This document shows, in pieces, positions 16,801 to 24,135 of a stretch of DNA of 55,041 nucleotides. The stretch comes from an uncultured Lachnospiraceae bacterium (GTDB taxonomy: Bacteria; Bacillota; Clostridia; Lachnospirales; Lachnospiraceae). Each line of letters starts with the position of its first letter. Within the stretch, counting starts at the first letter, position 1. Made by a program: the position numbers and the translations under genes. The notes beneath the pieces are model-generated. The model had not been told where the DNA came from and ran no database searches. It saw only the letters and a list, made by a program, of their open reading frames with translations. Where the stretch lies: contig UQVK01000018.1 of assembly GCA_900544445.1 (NCBI GenBank), forward strand, positions 1 through 55,041. Direction: 5' to 3'.

Positions 16801-17273
16801 GCCTTTTTCGCCTCGTCCACCAGACCTTTCTGGATGCCTCTCGCCACCTCTCCCGCCAGGCAGGCGGAAAGGGCGATGATTCCCTCATGGTGCTGCTTCA
16901 GAAGCTCCATATCCACACGGGGCTTATAGTAAAAGCCCTCCGTGAAACCGCGGCTGACGATTTTCATCAGATTGGCATATCCCGTGTTGTTCTCCGCCAG
17001 CAGCACCAGATGGTAGTACCGATCGTCTCCTCCGGTCGCCTCCCGATCAAACCGGGAATTCGGCGCCACGTACACCTCACAGCCGATGATGGGCTTGATT
17101 CCCGCTTCCTTCGCCGCCCGGTAAAAATCAATAACGCCGTACATCACCCCGTGATCGGTGATGGCGGCGCTGTCCATGCCAAGCTCCTTCACCCGGCGGA
17201 CATATTCCTTTATTTTGTTGGAGCCGTCCAGAAGACTGTACTCCGTATGAACATGAAGATGCGCAAATGCCAT
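13824..17273 (-). CDS. dnaE: DNA polymerase III subunit alpha (DnaE type)
   Basis: Replicative-family C polymerase of 1149 residues. The N-terminal PHP domain starts AFAHLHVHTEYSLLDG. The palm carries PDIDIDFCFERR with the catalytic aspartates, and GPGRGSAAGSIVAYCL lies before it. The tandem HhH and beta-binding region follows (YALTAIKGIGRPVIEQLL), then an OB fold near residues 990-1065 (ITEKKIKYTKKDQVMAFLTL). It lacks the 3'-5' exonuclease insertion of PolC, so it is a DnaE. The ATG at 17273 has GAGG 5 nt upstream and replaces a longer frame to 17369. It follows the DUF89 gene by 26 nt, with a GCCGC hairpin in between. The long open frame on the opposite strand is a codon-bias shadow. Confidence 0.96.
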   Translation of the reverse strand: MAFAHLHVHTEYSLLDGSNKIKEYVRRVKELGMDSAAITDHGVMYGVIDFYRAAKEAGIKPIIGCEVYVAPNSRFDREATGGDDRYYHLVLLAENNTGYANLMKIVSRGFTEGFYYKPRVDMELLKQHHEGIIALSACLAGEVARGIQKGLVDEAKKAALKYQECFGKGNFFLELQDHGIPAQRLVNTTLLSMSKELDIPLVVTNDVHYTYPEDEKPHDILLCIQTAKKLSDEDRMRYEGGQYYVKSEEEMKGLFPYAWEAVENTQAIADRCNVEIEFGVTKLPHFEVPEGYTSETYLYKLCEDGLAERYPDDDGALQKRLDYELSVIKQMGYVDYFLIVWDFINYARRNGIAVGPGRGSAAGSIVAYCLKITNIDPIRYNLLFERFLNPERVSMPDIDIDFCFERRQEVIDYVGRKYGQEKVVQIVTFGTMAAKGVIRDVGRVMDLPYAYVDGIAKMIPNELNITIDRALQINPELRKLYETDGQVKELIDMSKRLEGLPRHTSMHAAGVVICPESADNYVPLSRGSDGSITTQFTMTTLEELGLLKMDFLGLRTLTVIQNAAEMVKKDKGIELDMDHIDFNDKAVLDSIGTGRTDGVFQLESGGMKNFMKELKPQNLEDVIAGISLYRPGPMDFIPKYIRGKNNSASITYLCPQLEHILEPTYGCIVYQEQVMQIVRDLGGYTMGRSDLVRRAMSKKKQSVMEKERNNFIYGNEEEGVPGCVKNGISAEVAGEIYDEMMDFAKYAFNKSHAACYAVVAYQTAWLKYYYPVEFMAALMTSVIDNPKKVSEYILTCRNMGIKILPPDVNEGEIGFSVSGDSIRYALTAIKGIGRPVIEQLLRERRERGVFTSLQDFITRMMDTEVNKRTVENFIKAGAFDGLGGTRKQFMGVFVQMMDAGLQNKKNNLAGQMSLFDLVSEEEKSEYEIRLPDVGEYSREILLGFEKDVLGIYVSGHPLEEYAQTWKKHITRTTADFALDEETGEINAKDQERVVIGGLITEKKIKYTKKDQVMAFLTLEDLVGSVEVVVFPRVYEQESSKLTEESKVFIRGRVDAAEDRDGKVICESVQAFDEVRRTLWIKFPTKAAYEEAEQTLFDALAASDGNDGVVIYVENPRAKKNLPPNRNVKADRELVEKLSGMFGEENVKVV

Positions 17274-17299
17274 GTTTACCTCAATTCTTCTGCCGCTGA

Positions 17300-18178
17300 T
17301 CAGGCGGCATCTTTTTCCGTTATGAACACGCCTCTGTTCTTTTCCATGCCAAAGCGCTTCTGGAACCATTCACATTTGCAGAGAAAAGAATAGTAAACGT
17401 TCAAGCCGCAGCCGTGCATGGTCTCAAAATTTCCCTGTCCCTTGGAAAGGATCACATCCGCGCCTTCCAGCAGCCCTCTCGCAGCCTCTCCCACGTACTC
17501 CAGAGGCGTTCCCGCCACGCCACAGCCGTTATCTGCAATATCTGCAACACTGTCCAGCCCAACCTGTGCGGCGTCCTCCCTGGTGGCGTCGTTCAGCGCG
17601 TCCTGTCCGCGCACCAGAACCGTAACGGAAAGGGACGGGAACCGTCGGGAAAGCTCTTCGATCACCAGACGGTCGCAGACCACCTCACCGCAGTTGTCCG
17701 TCACATAAACCAGGCTGCGGGCCTTCTCCAGATCGGAAAGAAAGGCTTCCCACGTTTTCTCATCCAGCTGTTCTCCGGCCGCCCGGTCCAGAAGCGAAAG
17801 CAGCGTTTCCTTCTCCACCGCGCCCGCCATACCGAAATCAATGTAATTGGCCGCTCTTGCGTACAGCATGGCTGCATGCAGACGTTCAGCCTCTTCCTTC
17901 TCTTCTATCTTCTTCTTCAGATCCGGCACCAGCGAAAGCATCAGTCCATTAAATTCCTTCTTGATCTTCGCGTAGTCCTCCGCCGGCCCGAAAATTTCTT
18001 CATATACCCGGTTGATCCGATCCACCAGTACAGGGGCAGAATCCGTCGGGGCAGCCTGCGAAATCACTCCGGCCACACCGCGCAGATAATCGCTCTGCTG
18101 TCTGTCCGTTCCAACTCCTCTGACCCGTTCCTCCTGCCTGTCCATCACACAGCGGATACAGGATGCGCACAATTCCAT
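17300..18178 (-). CDS. DUF89/ARMT1-like damage-control phosphatase
   Basis: Member of the DUF89 metal-dependent phosphatase family, thought to dephosphorylate damaged or overflow sugar phosphates and related metabolites. An N-terminal CASCIRC motif resembles that of the bacterial and archaeal subgroup with a Cys-rich start. The active-site segment VYVTDNCGEVVCDRLVIEEL supplies the Asp/Asn metal ligands, and VILSKGQGNFETM is the second conserved block. At 292 residues it is of normal length. The start at 18178 has GAGG with a 5-nt spacer. It is translated just ahead of dnaE and probably shares its transcript. The substrate is unknown. Confidence 0.88.
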   Translation of the reverse strand: MELCASCIRCVMDRQEERVRGVGTDRQQSDYLRGVAGVISQAAPTDSAPVLVDRINRVYEEIFGPAEDYAKIKKEFNGLMLSLVPDLKKKIEEKEEAERLHAAMLYARAANYIDFGMAGAVEKETLLSLLDRAAGEQLDEKTWEAFLSDLEKARSLVYVTDNCGEVVCDRLVIEELSRRFPSLSVTVLVRGQDALNDATREDAAQVGLDSVADIADNGCGVAGTPLEYVGEAARGLLEGADVILSKGQGNFETMHGCGLNVYYSFLCKCEWFQKRFGMEKNRGVFITEKDAA

Positions 18179-18193
18179 AATTACCTCTTTTCT

Positions 18194-18297
18194 TCGCCGC
18201 CGCAGGCGGCATTTTAATCATAAAAGAACGGCGTCAGCCGTTCTTTGGCACGAACCTGTGGTTCGTGCCGGCCTCATTTCTGCCGCCAAAGGCGGCA
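18194..18297. repeat. Composite palindromic intergenic repeat, family R1
   Basis: Four hairpins in a row: GCCGCC/GGCGGC (18196-18210), AAAGAACGGC/GCCGTTCTTT (18223-18246), GGCACGAAC/GTTCGTGCC (18247-18269) and TGCCGCC/GGCGGCA (18281-18297). The same order with compensating differences occurs at 32201-32340. It resembles REP/BIME-type elements. Confidence 0.75.
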
Positions 18298-18363
18298 TTT
18301 CAAATATATTCTATCTTACACCATGGAAACGGTGGGCGCAAGCCGCTGTTCAGTTCGGAGTCC

Positions 18364-18538
18364 GTTACTGTTCAGGACAGTGCCGGTCACTTGCTGACCG
18401 GCACGTAAGGAAAGTGTTACGGCCTGAATCCGGCCCGTCCATCGCCACAGGCGATCTGGAATGACGGGCCGGGTTATTGTTCGCTGGCTTGCCAGTGAAC
18501 AGTAACGGGAGCCCGGCTTCTCTCCCGGAAATTCAGGG
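18364..18538. repeat. Structured intergenic element, family R2, copy 1
   Basis: About 175 bp made of four stems: GTGCCGGTCA/TGACCGGCAC (18380-18404), CCGGCCCGTC/GACGGGCCGG (18430-18472) enclosing ATCGC/GCGAT, and a terminal 16-bp arm pair (18473-18488, 18491-18506). The opening GTTACTGTTCA (18364-18374) is a perfect complement of TGAACAGTAAC (18496-18506), giving an alternative fold. It ends with ATTCAGGG. A second copy lies at 35485-35648. Confidence 0.75.
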
Positions 18539-18546
18539 TCGCTGTC

Positions 18547-18575
18547 TTGCATCAGGCTTAAGAATGTGATACAGT
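18547..18575 (+). promoter_or_regulatory. Promoter of the orphan antitoxin RNA
   Basis: TTGCAT (18547-18552), 17-nt spacer, TACAGT (18570-18575), plus strand, just downstream of the R2 element. Confidence 0.55.
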
Positions 18576-18581
18576 AATCAT

Positions 18582-18688
18582 AGAAAAAGGGAATGCCAGA
18601 GACATACGGCCTCCCCTGTCAATATTGTAACATCAACCTTTTAAAGGCCAGCCGTCACTATTGCAGGTAGTGGCGGCTATTTCTTTCT
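18582..18688 (+). ncRNA. Antitoxin-like RNA, locus 2 (orphan)
   Basis: Closely matches the locus 1 antitoxin. It shares the AGAAAAAGGGAA and GCCAGAGACATA blocks near the 5' end and the terminator arms GCCGTCACTA/TAGTGGCGGC (18651-18660, 18668-18677) followed by TATTTCTTT. The toxin it would silence has lost its start, so this RNA appears orphaned. Confidence 0.55.
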
Positions 18689-18754
18689 ATCCCTGAGAAT
18701 CTCACGTATGAGACCGATCAGGGCTACAACGAATATTCCGATCTGAATTAATTT
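18677..18754 (-). pseudogene. Decapitated holin-like toxin, locus 2
   Basis: The minus-strand frame ending at 18677 encodes a hydrophobic helix and charged tail (IGIFVVALIGLIREILRDRK) like the C-terminal part of the small toxins at 13558 and 30021. No ATG or SD precedes it. The expected 5' end is occupied by the terminator of the neighbouring gene (18752-18778), and upstream codons read into that hairpin. I read it as a relic left when the toxin's leader was lost. Confidence 0.5.
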
Positions 18755-18778
18755 AAAATAAAAAGGAGCCGCTCCTTT
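18752..18778 (-). terminator. Terminator of the 18797 gene
   Basis: Minus-strand hairpin AAAGGA/TCCTTT (18778-18762) followed by a T-rich run (TTTTTATTTT) down to about 18752. Confidence 0.65.
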
Positions 18779-18796
18779 CAGAACAGCTCCCTTTCT

Positions 18797-19117
18797 TCAA
18801 GCCTTTCCGGAAAACCGGCTCAGCGCTCCCCACTTTTCTTCCAGCCATTCTCTGCCGTCATGAACCTCCCGGAGCATCTCCGCCGCATCCAGCCCGTCTC
18901 CCATAGTTCCCTGCATATCCCACATGCAGACCTGCGCGGCATACTGGTTCCCGCTCATTTCCGCTTCTCCCCAGTGATCGGAAGGTTTCTCTCTGAGCAG
19001 GAAAAGATTATCCCGGAAGTGAAAACTCCTGCCGCTTTTTCCCACACAGAGAGCCGCGGTTTTGTCAAAGGCGAATATATTTCCGTAAAATTCCACCGGC
19101 AGCCCCTGATCTCCCAC
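18797..19117 (-). CDS. Hypothetical protein, probably 5'-truncated
   Basis: The 106-residue frame from a GTG at 19117 is not recognised. It is rich in aromatic and acidic residues, with DKTAALCVGKSGRSFHFRDN and MWDMQGTMGDGLDAAEMLRE segments and no membrane helix. The same frame stays open upstream of the GTG for some 35 codons (reading YEKTILRYNISLRDGRG), with no ATG and no SD, so the annotated start is probably not the original one. A fragment resembling an XRE helix-turn-helix start lies just upstream in another frame. The pattern suggests a remnant of a mobile-element gene. Function unknown. Confidence 0.45.
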   Translation of the reverse strand: MGDQGLPVEFYGNIFAFDKTAALCVGKSGRSFHFRDNLFLLREKPSDHWGEAEMSGNQYAAQVCMWDMQGTMGDGLDAAEMLREVHDGREWLEEKWGALSRFSGKA

Positions 19118-19181
19118 CGCGATTCCCCGTCCGTCTCTTAAACTGATATTGTACCGGAGAATTGTCTTTTCATACTTTTCA

Positions 19182-19244
19182 TTATAGTTCAGACCGCTGC
19201 GTCCATCCCCGCTCCTGCCGGAGTTCCCGCAATCTGTCGTTCAA
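19182..19244 (-). pseudogene. Fragment resembling the start of an XRE-family regulator
   Basis: A TTG-initiated 20-codon frame reads LNDRLRELRQERGWTQ, a typical first helix and turn of XRE repressors, with AGGGGAAAAGG upstream, and then stops. If real, it is the truncated 5' end of a Cro/CI-like gene joined to unrelated sequence. The evidence is the motif alone. Confidence 0.35.
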
Positions 19245-19424
19245 GTGCCTTTTCCCCTGTCTATATATCGATCATCTACCTACATAGACATTATGGGAAA
19301 ATGACTCATTTTGTTAGGTAATTTTGACTCGCTCCTAAAAAATCCCCCCTGGACTCACATGCCATAGTCCAAAAAACATACGTCATTGCGTTCAGGGGGA
19401 TAATAATGGGAGATTTTGTTATCC

Positions 19425-19446
19425 GCCGGGCGCCTGGCCGCCCGGC
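19425..19446 (-). terminator. Probable metK terminator hairpin
   Basis: Minus-strand arms GCCGGGCG/CGCCCGGC (19446-19439, 19432-19425) 11 nt after the metK stop. The U-tract is poor (ATAACAAAATC), so the call is tentative. Confidence 0.5.
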
Positions 19447-19457
19447 AGAAATTCATA

Positions 19458-20672
19458 TTACAGATATTTCTTCAGCGTTTCCACCTTATCCAGCCTCTCC
19501 CAGGGGAGATCCAGATCGTTGCGGCCGAAGTGGCCGTATGCCGCCGTCTGTTTGTAAATCGGACGGCGCAGGTCGAGCATGCGGATGATGCCGGCGGGAC
19601 GCAGATCGAAGTTTTCACGGATGATTTCCACCAGCTTTTCATCGGAAACCTTTCCCGTCCCGTATGTATCTACCATAATGGATGTGGGATGTGCCACACC
19701 GATGGCGTAGGAAAGCTGAATCTCGCATTTATCAGCAAGACCTGCGGCAACGATGTTCTTTGCCGCATAACGGGCCGCATAGGCCGCGGAGCGGTCCACC
19801 TTGGTGCAGTCCTTGCCGGAGAAGGCTCCACCGCCGTGACGGGCGTAACCGCCGTAGGTGTCCACAATGATCTTACGTCCGGTCAGGCCGCTGTCGCCGT
19901 GAGGGCCGCCGATCACGAAGCGTCCGGTGGGATTGATGAAATATTTGGTGTTCTCATCCAGAAGTTCTGCCGGGAGCACCGGATCAAATACATACTTTTT
20001 TATGTCCGCATGGATCTGTTCCTGGGTCACGTCCGGATCATGCTGGGTGGAAAGCACCACTGCCTCCAGGCGCACGGGCCTGTCATTTTCATCATACTCC
20101 ACAGTAACCTGGCTCTTTCCGTCTGGACGAAGGTAGGGCAGGGTGCCGTCCTTGCGCACCTTTGTAAGCTGTCTGGTGAGTTTATGGGCCAGGCAGATGG
20201 GATAGGGCATATATTCATCCGTCTCGTTGGTCGCGTAACCGAACATCATACCCTGGTCTCCGGCGCCGATGGCGTCCAGCTCATCCTCGCTCATGCCGTG
20301 CTCTGCGCCCTTTCCGGCCGCTTCTTCCTGCTTCGCCTCAAGCGCCTTGTCAACGCCCATGGCGATATCGGAAGACTGTTCGTCCAGAACCACCATCACG
20401 CCGCAGGTGTTGGCATCGAACCCATAATCAGATTTTGTATAGCCGATTTCGCGCACCGTATCGCGGACGATCTTCTGGATGTCCACATACGCGTTAGTGG
20501 TAATTTCACCCATCACCATCACCAGTCCGGTGGTCGTGCAGGTCTCGCAGGCCACACGGCTCATGGGATCTTTCTCCATCAGCGCGTCCAGCACCGCATC
20601 AGAAATCGCGTCACACATCTTATCAGGATGTCCCTCTGTGACTGACTCCGAAGTAAACAGATGTTTTTCCAT
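19458..20672 (-). CDS. metK: S-adenosylmethionine synthetase
   Basis: Makes SAM from methionine and ATP in the cytoplasm. It opens with [20 protein letters not shown] (ATP-binding His and metal Asp), and has [16 protein letters not shown] and the family signature GGGAFSGKD. At 404 residues it is full length. The start codon has a GGAGGAAT SD placed immediately after a riboswitch terminator. Upstream are a SAM-I riboswitch and a TTGACA promoter, so the gene is transcribed alone and shut off when SAM is plentiful. There is no met biosynthesis gene beside it. Confidence 0.98.
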   Translation of the reverse strand: MEKHLFTSESVTEGHPDKMCDAISDAVLDALMEKDPMSRVACETCTTTGLVMVMGEITTNAYVDIQKIVRDTVREIGYTKSDYGFDANTCGVMVVLDEQSSDIAMGVDKALEAKQEEAAGKGAEHGMSEDELDAIGAGDQGMMFGYATNETDEYMPYPICLAHKLTRQLTKVRKDGTLPYLRPDGKSQVTVEYDENDRPVRLEAVVLSTQHDPDVTQEQIHADIKKYVFDPVLPAELLDENTKYFINPTGRFVIGGPHGDSGLTGRKIIVDTYGGYARHGGGAFSGKDCTKVDRSAAYAARYAAKNIVAAGLADKCEIQLSYAIGVAHPTSIMVDTYGTGKVSDEKLVEIIRENFDLRPAGIIRMLDLRRPIYKQTAAYGHFGRNDLDLPWERLDKVETLKKYL

Positions 20673-20683
20673 ACATTCCTCCT

Positions 20684-20716
20684 AAAAAAAATTCGGACCC
20701 GCTATAAGCGGACCCG
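20684..20716 (-). terminator. Riboswitch-controlled terminator upstream of metK
   Basis: Minus-strand arms CGGGTCCGC/GCGGGTCCG (20716-20708, 20702-20694), pairing with two G-U pairs, followed by AATTTTTTTT. The metK SD begins directly after the T-run. Confidence 0.85.
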
Positions 20717-20736
20717 ATAAAAATGATAATCAAATC

Positions 20737-20834
20737 CTCTTATTGTTCGATTACTCGCTCAGGCAGGCACCTTCCTTATCAGGGGTTGCCGTGGCTTCAC
20801 AGGTCCTATGTACCTCCACCACTCTGAATAAGAG
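20737..20834 (-). promoter_or_regulatory. SAM-I (S-box) riboswitch aptamer
   Basis: Closing stem CTCTTATT/AATAAGAG (20834-20827 and 20744-20737). Inside are the conserved S-box elements AGAGTGGTGGAGG, GAAGCCACGGCAACC, AAGGAAGGTGCC and CTGAGCGAGTAATCGAAC. SAM binding would stabilise this fold and let the downstream terminator form, so it is an off-switch for metK. Confidence 0.95.
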
Positions 20835-20882
20835 ATAGATACAATATTGAATTTTCTTATCCGACTACTGACTACGCTCCCT

Positions 20883-20911
20883 AGACTACACCAATATGCA
20901 TCGTCTGTCAA
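20883..20911 (-). promoter_or_regulatory. Promoter of metK
   Basis: TTGACA (20911-20906), 17-nt spacer, TAGTCT (20888-20883). It gives a leader that starts about 40 nt before the riboswitch. Confidence 0.7.
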
Positions 20912-20934
20912 TAGCCACTGATGCATATTTGCTC

Positions 20935-20964
20935 AAAAAAAACACTTCAGCTCACCTTAAAGCG
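20935..20964 (-). terminator. Terminator overlapping the murA stop codon
   Basis: Minus-strand stem CGCTTTA/TGAAGTG (20964-20958, 20949-20943; two G-U pairs) followed by TTTTTTTT (20942-20935). The TGA stop lies in the 3' arm. Confidence 0.6.
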
Positions 20965-22239
20965 AAATTTTTTCACATCGCGCTCGCTGTCCACCTTCTC
21001 AATCTGCGCGCCAAGGCCGCGCAGCTTCTCCGGGAAATTCTCGTATCCTCTCTCGATGTAGCGGATATCGTCCACGGTGGAAACGCCCTCCGCCGCAAGA
21101 GCGGCAATCACCAGAGCCGCGCCCGCGCGCAGATCCGGAGCCGTAATTCCCGCACCGGTATAACGGGACACCCCATCAATGATGGCGGTATTTCCTTCCA
21201 CCTTGATATTTGCTCCCATTCTGGTCAGCTCGTCCACATATTTGAACCGGTTCTCAAAAATACTCTCCGTCACAATGCTCGTTCCCTGAGACAGCCCCAG
21301 CGTCACCGTAATCTGCGGCTGCATGTCCGTAGGAAATCCGGGATAAGGCAGTGTCTTCACATGGGTATGGGTCAGAGGTCTGGAAGCCACAACCCTTACC
21401 GCATCGTCCGCTTCTTCCACATCGCAGCCGATTTCCATCAGCTTCGCGCTGATGGATTCCAGATGCTTGGGAATCACATTCTTCACCGTCACATCCCCTC
21501 TGGTGGCCGCTGCCGCGAACATGAAGGTACCGGCCTCGATCTGGTCGGGGATGATGGTGTATTCTGTCTTATGGAGCTTTTCCACGCCGCGGATCCGGAT
21601 CACATCCGTTCCCGCGCCCTTGATGTTCGCTCCCATGCTGTTCAGGAAATTGGCGAGATCCACCACATGGGGTTCCTTTGCGGCGTTCTCGATGATGGTA
21701 AGACCGTCCGCAAGGGCCGCCGCCATCATGACATTGATGGTCGCCCCCACGCTGACCACGTCCATGTACAGATGACACCCCTTCAGGGTCTCCGCTTCCG
21801 TGATGATCAGGCCATGTTCGATACGCACGTCTGCCCCCAGCGCCTTAAATCCCTTGATGTGCTGGTCGATTGGACGGCTTCCGATGTTACAGCCGCCGGG
21901 AAGAGCCACTTCCGCCTTCCTGTACTTTCCGAGAAGCGCTCCCAGCAGATAGTAGGAGGCACGGATCTTCTTGATATAATCGTCCTCGATCACGAGGTCA
22001 TGAATCTGTCCTCCGTTGATCTGTACCGTATGCCTGTCCACCCGTTTCACAAGAACTCCGATACTCTGCATTGCCTGAAGAAGAATGTTCGTATCACGCA
22101 CGTCAGGCATATTTTCAATCAGAACCGTCTCATCCGTCATTACCGAAGCCGCAAGAATCGCAAGCGCAGCGTTTTTCGCGCCGCCGATTTCCACCTCGCC
22201 CACCAGCGGATTCCCGCCGCAAACAACATATTGTTCCAT
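20947..22239 (-). CDS. murA: UDP-N-acetylglucosamine 1-carboxyvinyltransferase
   Basis: First committed step of peptidoglycan synthesis: enolpyruvyl transfer from PEP to UDP-GlcNAc. It starts MEQYVVCGGNPLVGEVEIGG followed by AKNAALAIL (the Lys/Asn substrate-binding block), and carries the EPSP-synthase-like repeated fold with ENRFKYVDELTRMGANIKV near the end. The usual catalytic-loop Cys segment reads LPGGCNIGSRPIDQHI, with the Cys that fosfomycin alkylates. The start at 22239 has AAGG at 6 nt; Met at 22245 is an alternative. The track to 22290 lacks support. Confidence 0.96.
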   Translation of the reverse strand: MEQYVVCGGNPLVGEVEIGGAKNAALAILAASVMTDETVLIENMPDVRDTNILLQAMQSIGVLVKRVDRHTVQINGGQIHDLVIEDDYIKKIRASYYLLGALLGKYRKAEVALPGGCNIGSRPIDQHIKGFKALGADVRIEHGLIITEAETLKGCHLYMDVVSVGATINVMMAAALADGLTIIENAAKEPHVVDLANFLNSMGANIKGAGTDVIRIRGVEKLHKTEYTIIPDQIEAGTFMFAAAATRGDVTVKNVIPKHLESISAKLMEIGCDVEEADDAVRVVASRPLTHTHVKTLPYPGFPTDMQPQITVTLGLSQGTSIVTESIFENRFKYVDELTRMGANIKVEGNTAIIDGVSRYTGAGITAPDLRAGAALVIAALAAEGVSTVDDIRYIERGYENFPEKLRGLGAQIEKVDSERDVKKFRFKVS

Positions 22240-22500
22240 CTTCATCCTTATCCGGGATGCGACAAACATCCCTCTATCAAACACAGGCATTCCGCATTAC
22301 TCTCACGGGAACAGATTGCGGATGCCGCCCCGAACCGTTATCCATGCCGCCCGTTTCCATGTTCGGACGGCTTCCTTAAAAACTATTATGAACCGTTGAT
22401 TTTTCTTTATGCAAAACTCTGTTTAGTAAAATCTGACATAGAATATTTGAAATATTATACCATGTATACAAAAATTATGCCAGCCATAAATCCAAATGCG

Positions 22501-22528
22501 ATTATATCACATTTTTCCGGTTTGTAAA
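22501..22528 (-). promoter_or_regulatory. Promoter upstream of murA
   Basis: TTTACA (22528-22523), 16-nt spacer, TATAAT (22506-22501). A second TATAAT lies near 22456-22461 with a poor -35. The -35 box begins 6 nt after the stop of the M23 gene, and no terminator separates the two. Confidence 0.65.
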
Positions 22529-22533
22529 TAGCC

Positions 22534-24102
22534 TCACTCCAGATAATCCACAGCGTTAACGGCCACACCGTTAATGCGGATCTCAAAGTGAAGGTGCGGT
22601 CCTGTGCTTCTGCCTGTGTTGCCGCTGAGGGCGATCCGTTCTCCCTGTTCCACCTGTTCTCCCACGCTCACCAGGACTCTGCTCAGATGGGCATAGCGGG
22701 TTTCTCTGCCGCCCTCGTGCTGGATATATACCACATAGCCGTACCCGCTGGCCCAGCCGGCCCTGGTCACCGTGCCGCCGCAGGAAGCCACGACTGCCGT
22801 TCCCACCGGCGTGGCCCAGTCCGTTCCCTGATGATTGGTGGAGGCTCCCGCCGTGGGCGCGTTTCTCCTTCCGTAGCTGGAGGTCAGGACGCCGCCGGAG
22901 ATCGGCTTGATAAAGGTAGGCGGCACCCTTGTCCCCCGGCGGACAATCCGCGGGACTGCCTCATAATCCACCTCTTCCAGAACGATTTCCTCGGAAACCT
23001 CCTGGTCGTTCCGGTAGGTTTTGACCGCAGCCACCTTTCTGTGGCCTTCAGAAGGCTCCTGTACCGTTTCCTCCTGATTGGTATACCATTCGTCCACGTC
23101 CACATATTCCACGGGCGCGTTATAATTTTCCTCCTCATAGACAAGTTCTCTGTGAATGATGGAAAGCTCCGGTTCCGGAACCGTAATGATCAGATCCTCT
23201 CCCGCCCGGATGGTGGAATTCTCGTCCTCCAGAGAAGGATTGATCGCGATCAGGTCTTCCATGGGCAGAGAGTGCTCCAGCGCGATCTCGGAAAGCGTGT
23301 CCCCGGGCTGAACCTCGTAGATTTCTTCTTTTGCCTGCTCATTCATCACCTGCTCCACCGCTTCTTCCAGAGGGGTAAGCTCCTCTTCCATCAGATAAGC
23401 CTCCACCACTTCCACGGTATCCGCGAATTCCAGATCGACCAGTCCGTAATCCAGATCCTCAAAATTCTGTGCGGCTGCCGGTTCTGCCTGTGCGAACACT
23501 TCTTCAAAGAAAGTGCTCAGGCCGGCTCCGTCCGCTCCCTCTTCCGTCTCAAGTTCTTCCGACCGCCGGATGGATGCGGTCAGCACGTTCAGCTCCCTTC
23601 CCGGATCCACATTCAGCTCGGCCGTGTATATATCCTCCGTATCATATTCATCCAGACAGGCATTCAGAAGGGAAAGCACCTCATCGCTGGAACGCAGATT
23701 GACGGTATATTCGTTGATTTTAACCGTATAGGCCCGCTGCATGGTATCAAGAACGCTGTTTTCCAGAATACTCTGCATCTTTTCCCGTATTGTCTCCTGT
23801 CCGTCCACACGTCCGAACAGCATGCTCCGGCCCTCCAGTTCGAGTTCGGCTTCCATGAAAACCATCTCTTTGCTGCCTGAAACGGCCGCTGCCCTCGCCT
23901 GCGCCAGCAGTTCTTCCGCTTCCTCCGGATTTTCCGTCAGTCCTACCGCTTCTCCGTTCAGCCTGATCTCATATACGTTGTTTTCCTCCCGCTCAAACGC
24001 CGGGAAGGATGGCACAAAAAGGACAGCGGCTGCAAGGATGCAGAACGCCGTCATCAGAAACTGTGCCCTTATTCTTTTATAATATTTCGTTATACTTTCC
24101 AT
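22534..24102 (-). CDS. Membrane-anchored M23 peptidase with LysM and G5 domains
   Basis: Extracytoplasmic wall-remodelling endopeptidase. It has a single N-terminal membrane anchor (residues about 15-35) and a long acidic region. A LysM module (YEVQPGDTLSEIALEHSLPM, about residues 262-310) binds glycan. It is followed by a G5-like domain (about 320-400, ending VPRIVRRGT). The C-terminal LytM/M23 domain has the zinc motif HQGTDWATPVGT and the HLHFEI box. The ATG at 24102 is used because the upstream TTG at 24120 has no SD. It lies downstream of the flavin reductase and may share its transcript. Confidence 0.9.
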   Translation of the reverse strand: MESITKYYKRIRAQFLMTAFCILAAAVLFVPSFPAFEREENNVYEIRLNGEAVGLTENPEEAEELLAQARAAAVSGSKEMVFMEAELELEGRSMLFGRVDGQETIREKMQSILENSVLDTMQRAYTVKINEYTVNLRSSDEVLSLLNACLDEYDTEDIYTAELNVDPGRELNVLTASIRRSEELETEEGADGAGLSTFFEEVFAQAEPAAAQNFEDLDYGLVDLEFADTVEVVEAYLMEEELTPLEEAVEQVMNEQAKEEIYEVQPGDTLSEIALEHSLPMEDLIAINPSLEDENSTIRAGEDLIITVPEPELSIIHRELVYEEENYNAPVEYVDVDEWYTNQEETVQEPSEGHRKVAAVKTYRNDQEVSEEIVLEEVDYEAVPRIVRRGTRVPPTFIKPISGGVLTSSYGRRNAPTAGASTNHQGTDWATPVGTAVVASCGGTVTRAGWASGYGYVVYIQHEGGRETRYAHLSRVLVSVGEQVEQGERIALSGNTGRSTGPHLHFEIRINGVAVNAVDYLE

Positions 24103-24135
24103 GAAATCTGTTTTTCCCAAAAATATGCAGCCTTG

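Noticed and set aside
13812..17393. 1193-residue open frame on the plus strand opposite dnaE
   Set aside because: It mirrors dnaE in GC-rich codon context, has no SD or family motif, and is rich in His, Leu and Arg as expected of an antisense shadow.
19340..19405. IS-end inverted repeat around ATCCCCC...GGGGGAT
   Set aside because: Only about 7-8 bp pair cleanly and no transposase lies next to it; it may be part of the metK 3' region.
19416..20645. 409-residue open frame opposite metK
   Set aside because: Complement of metK codons; no motif or SD.
20896..22527. 543-residue open frame opposite murA
   Set aside because: Complement of murA with a His/Arg-rich composition and no domain; it also crosses the murA promoter.
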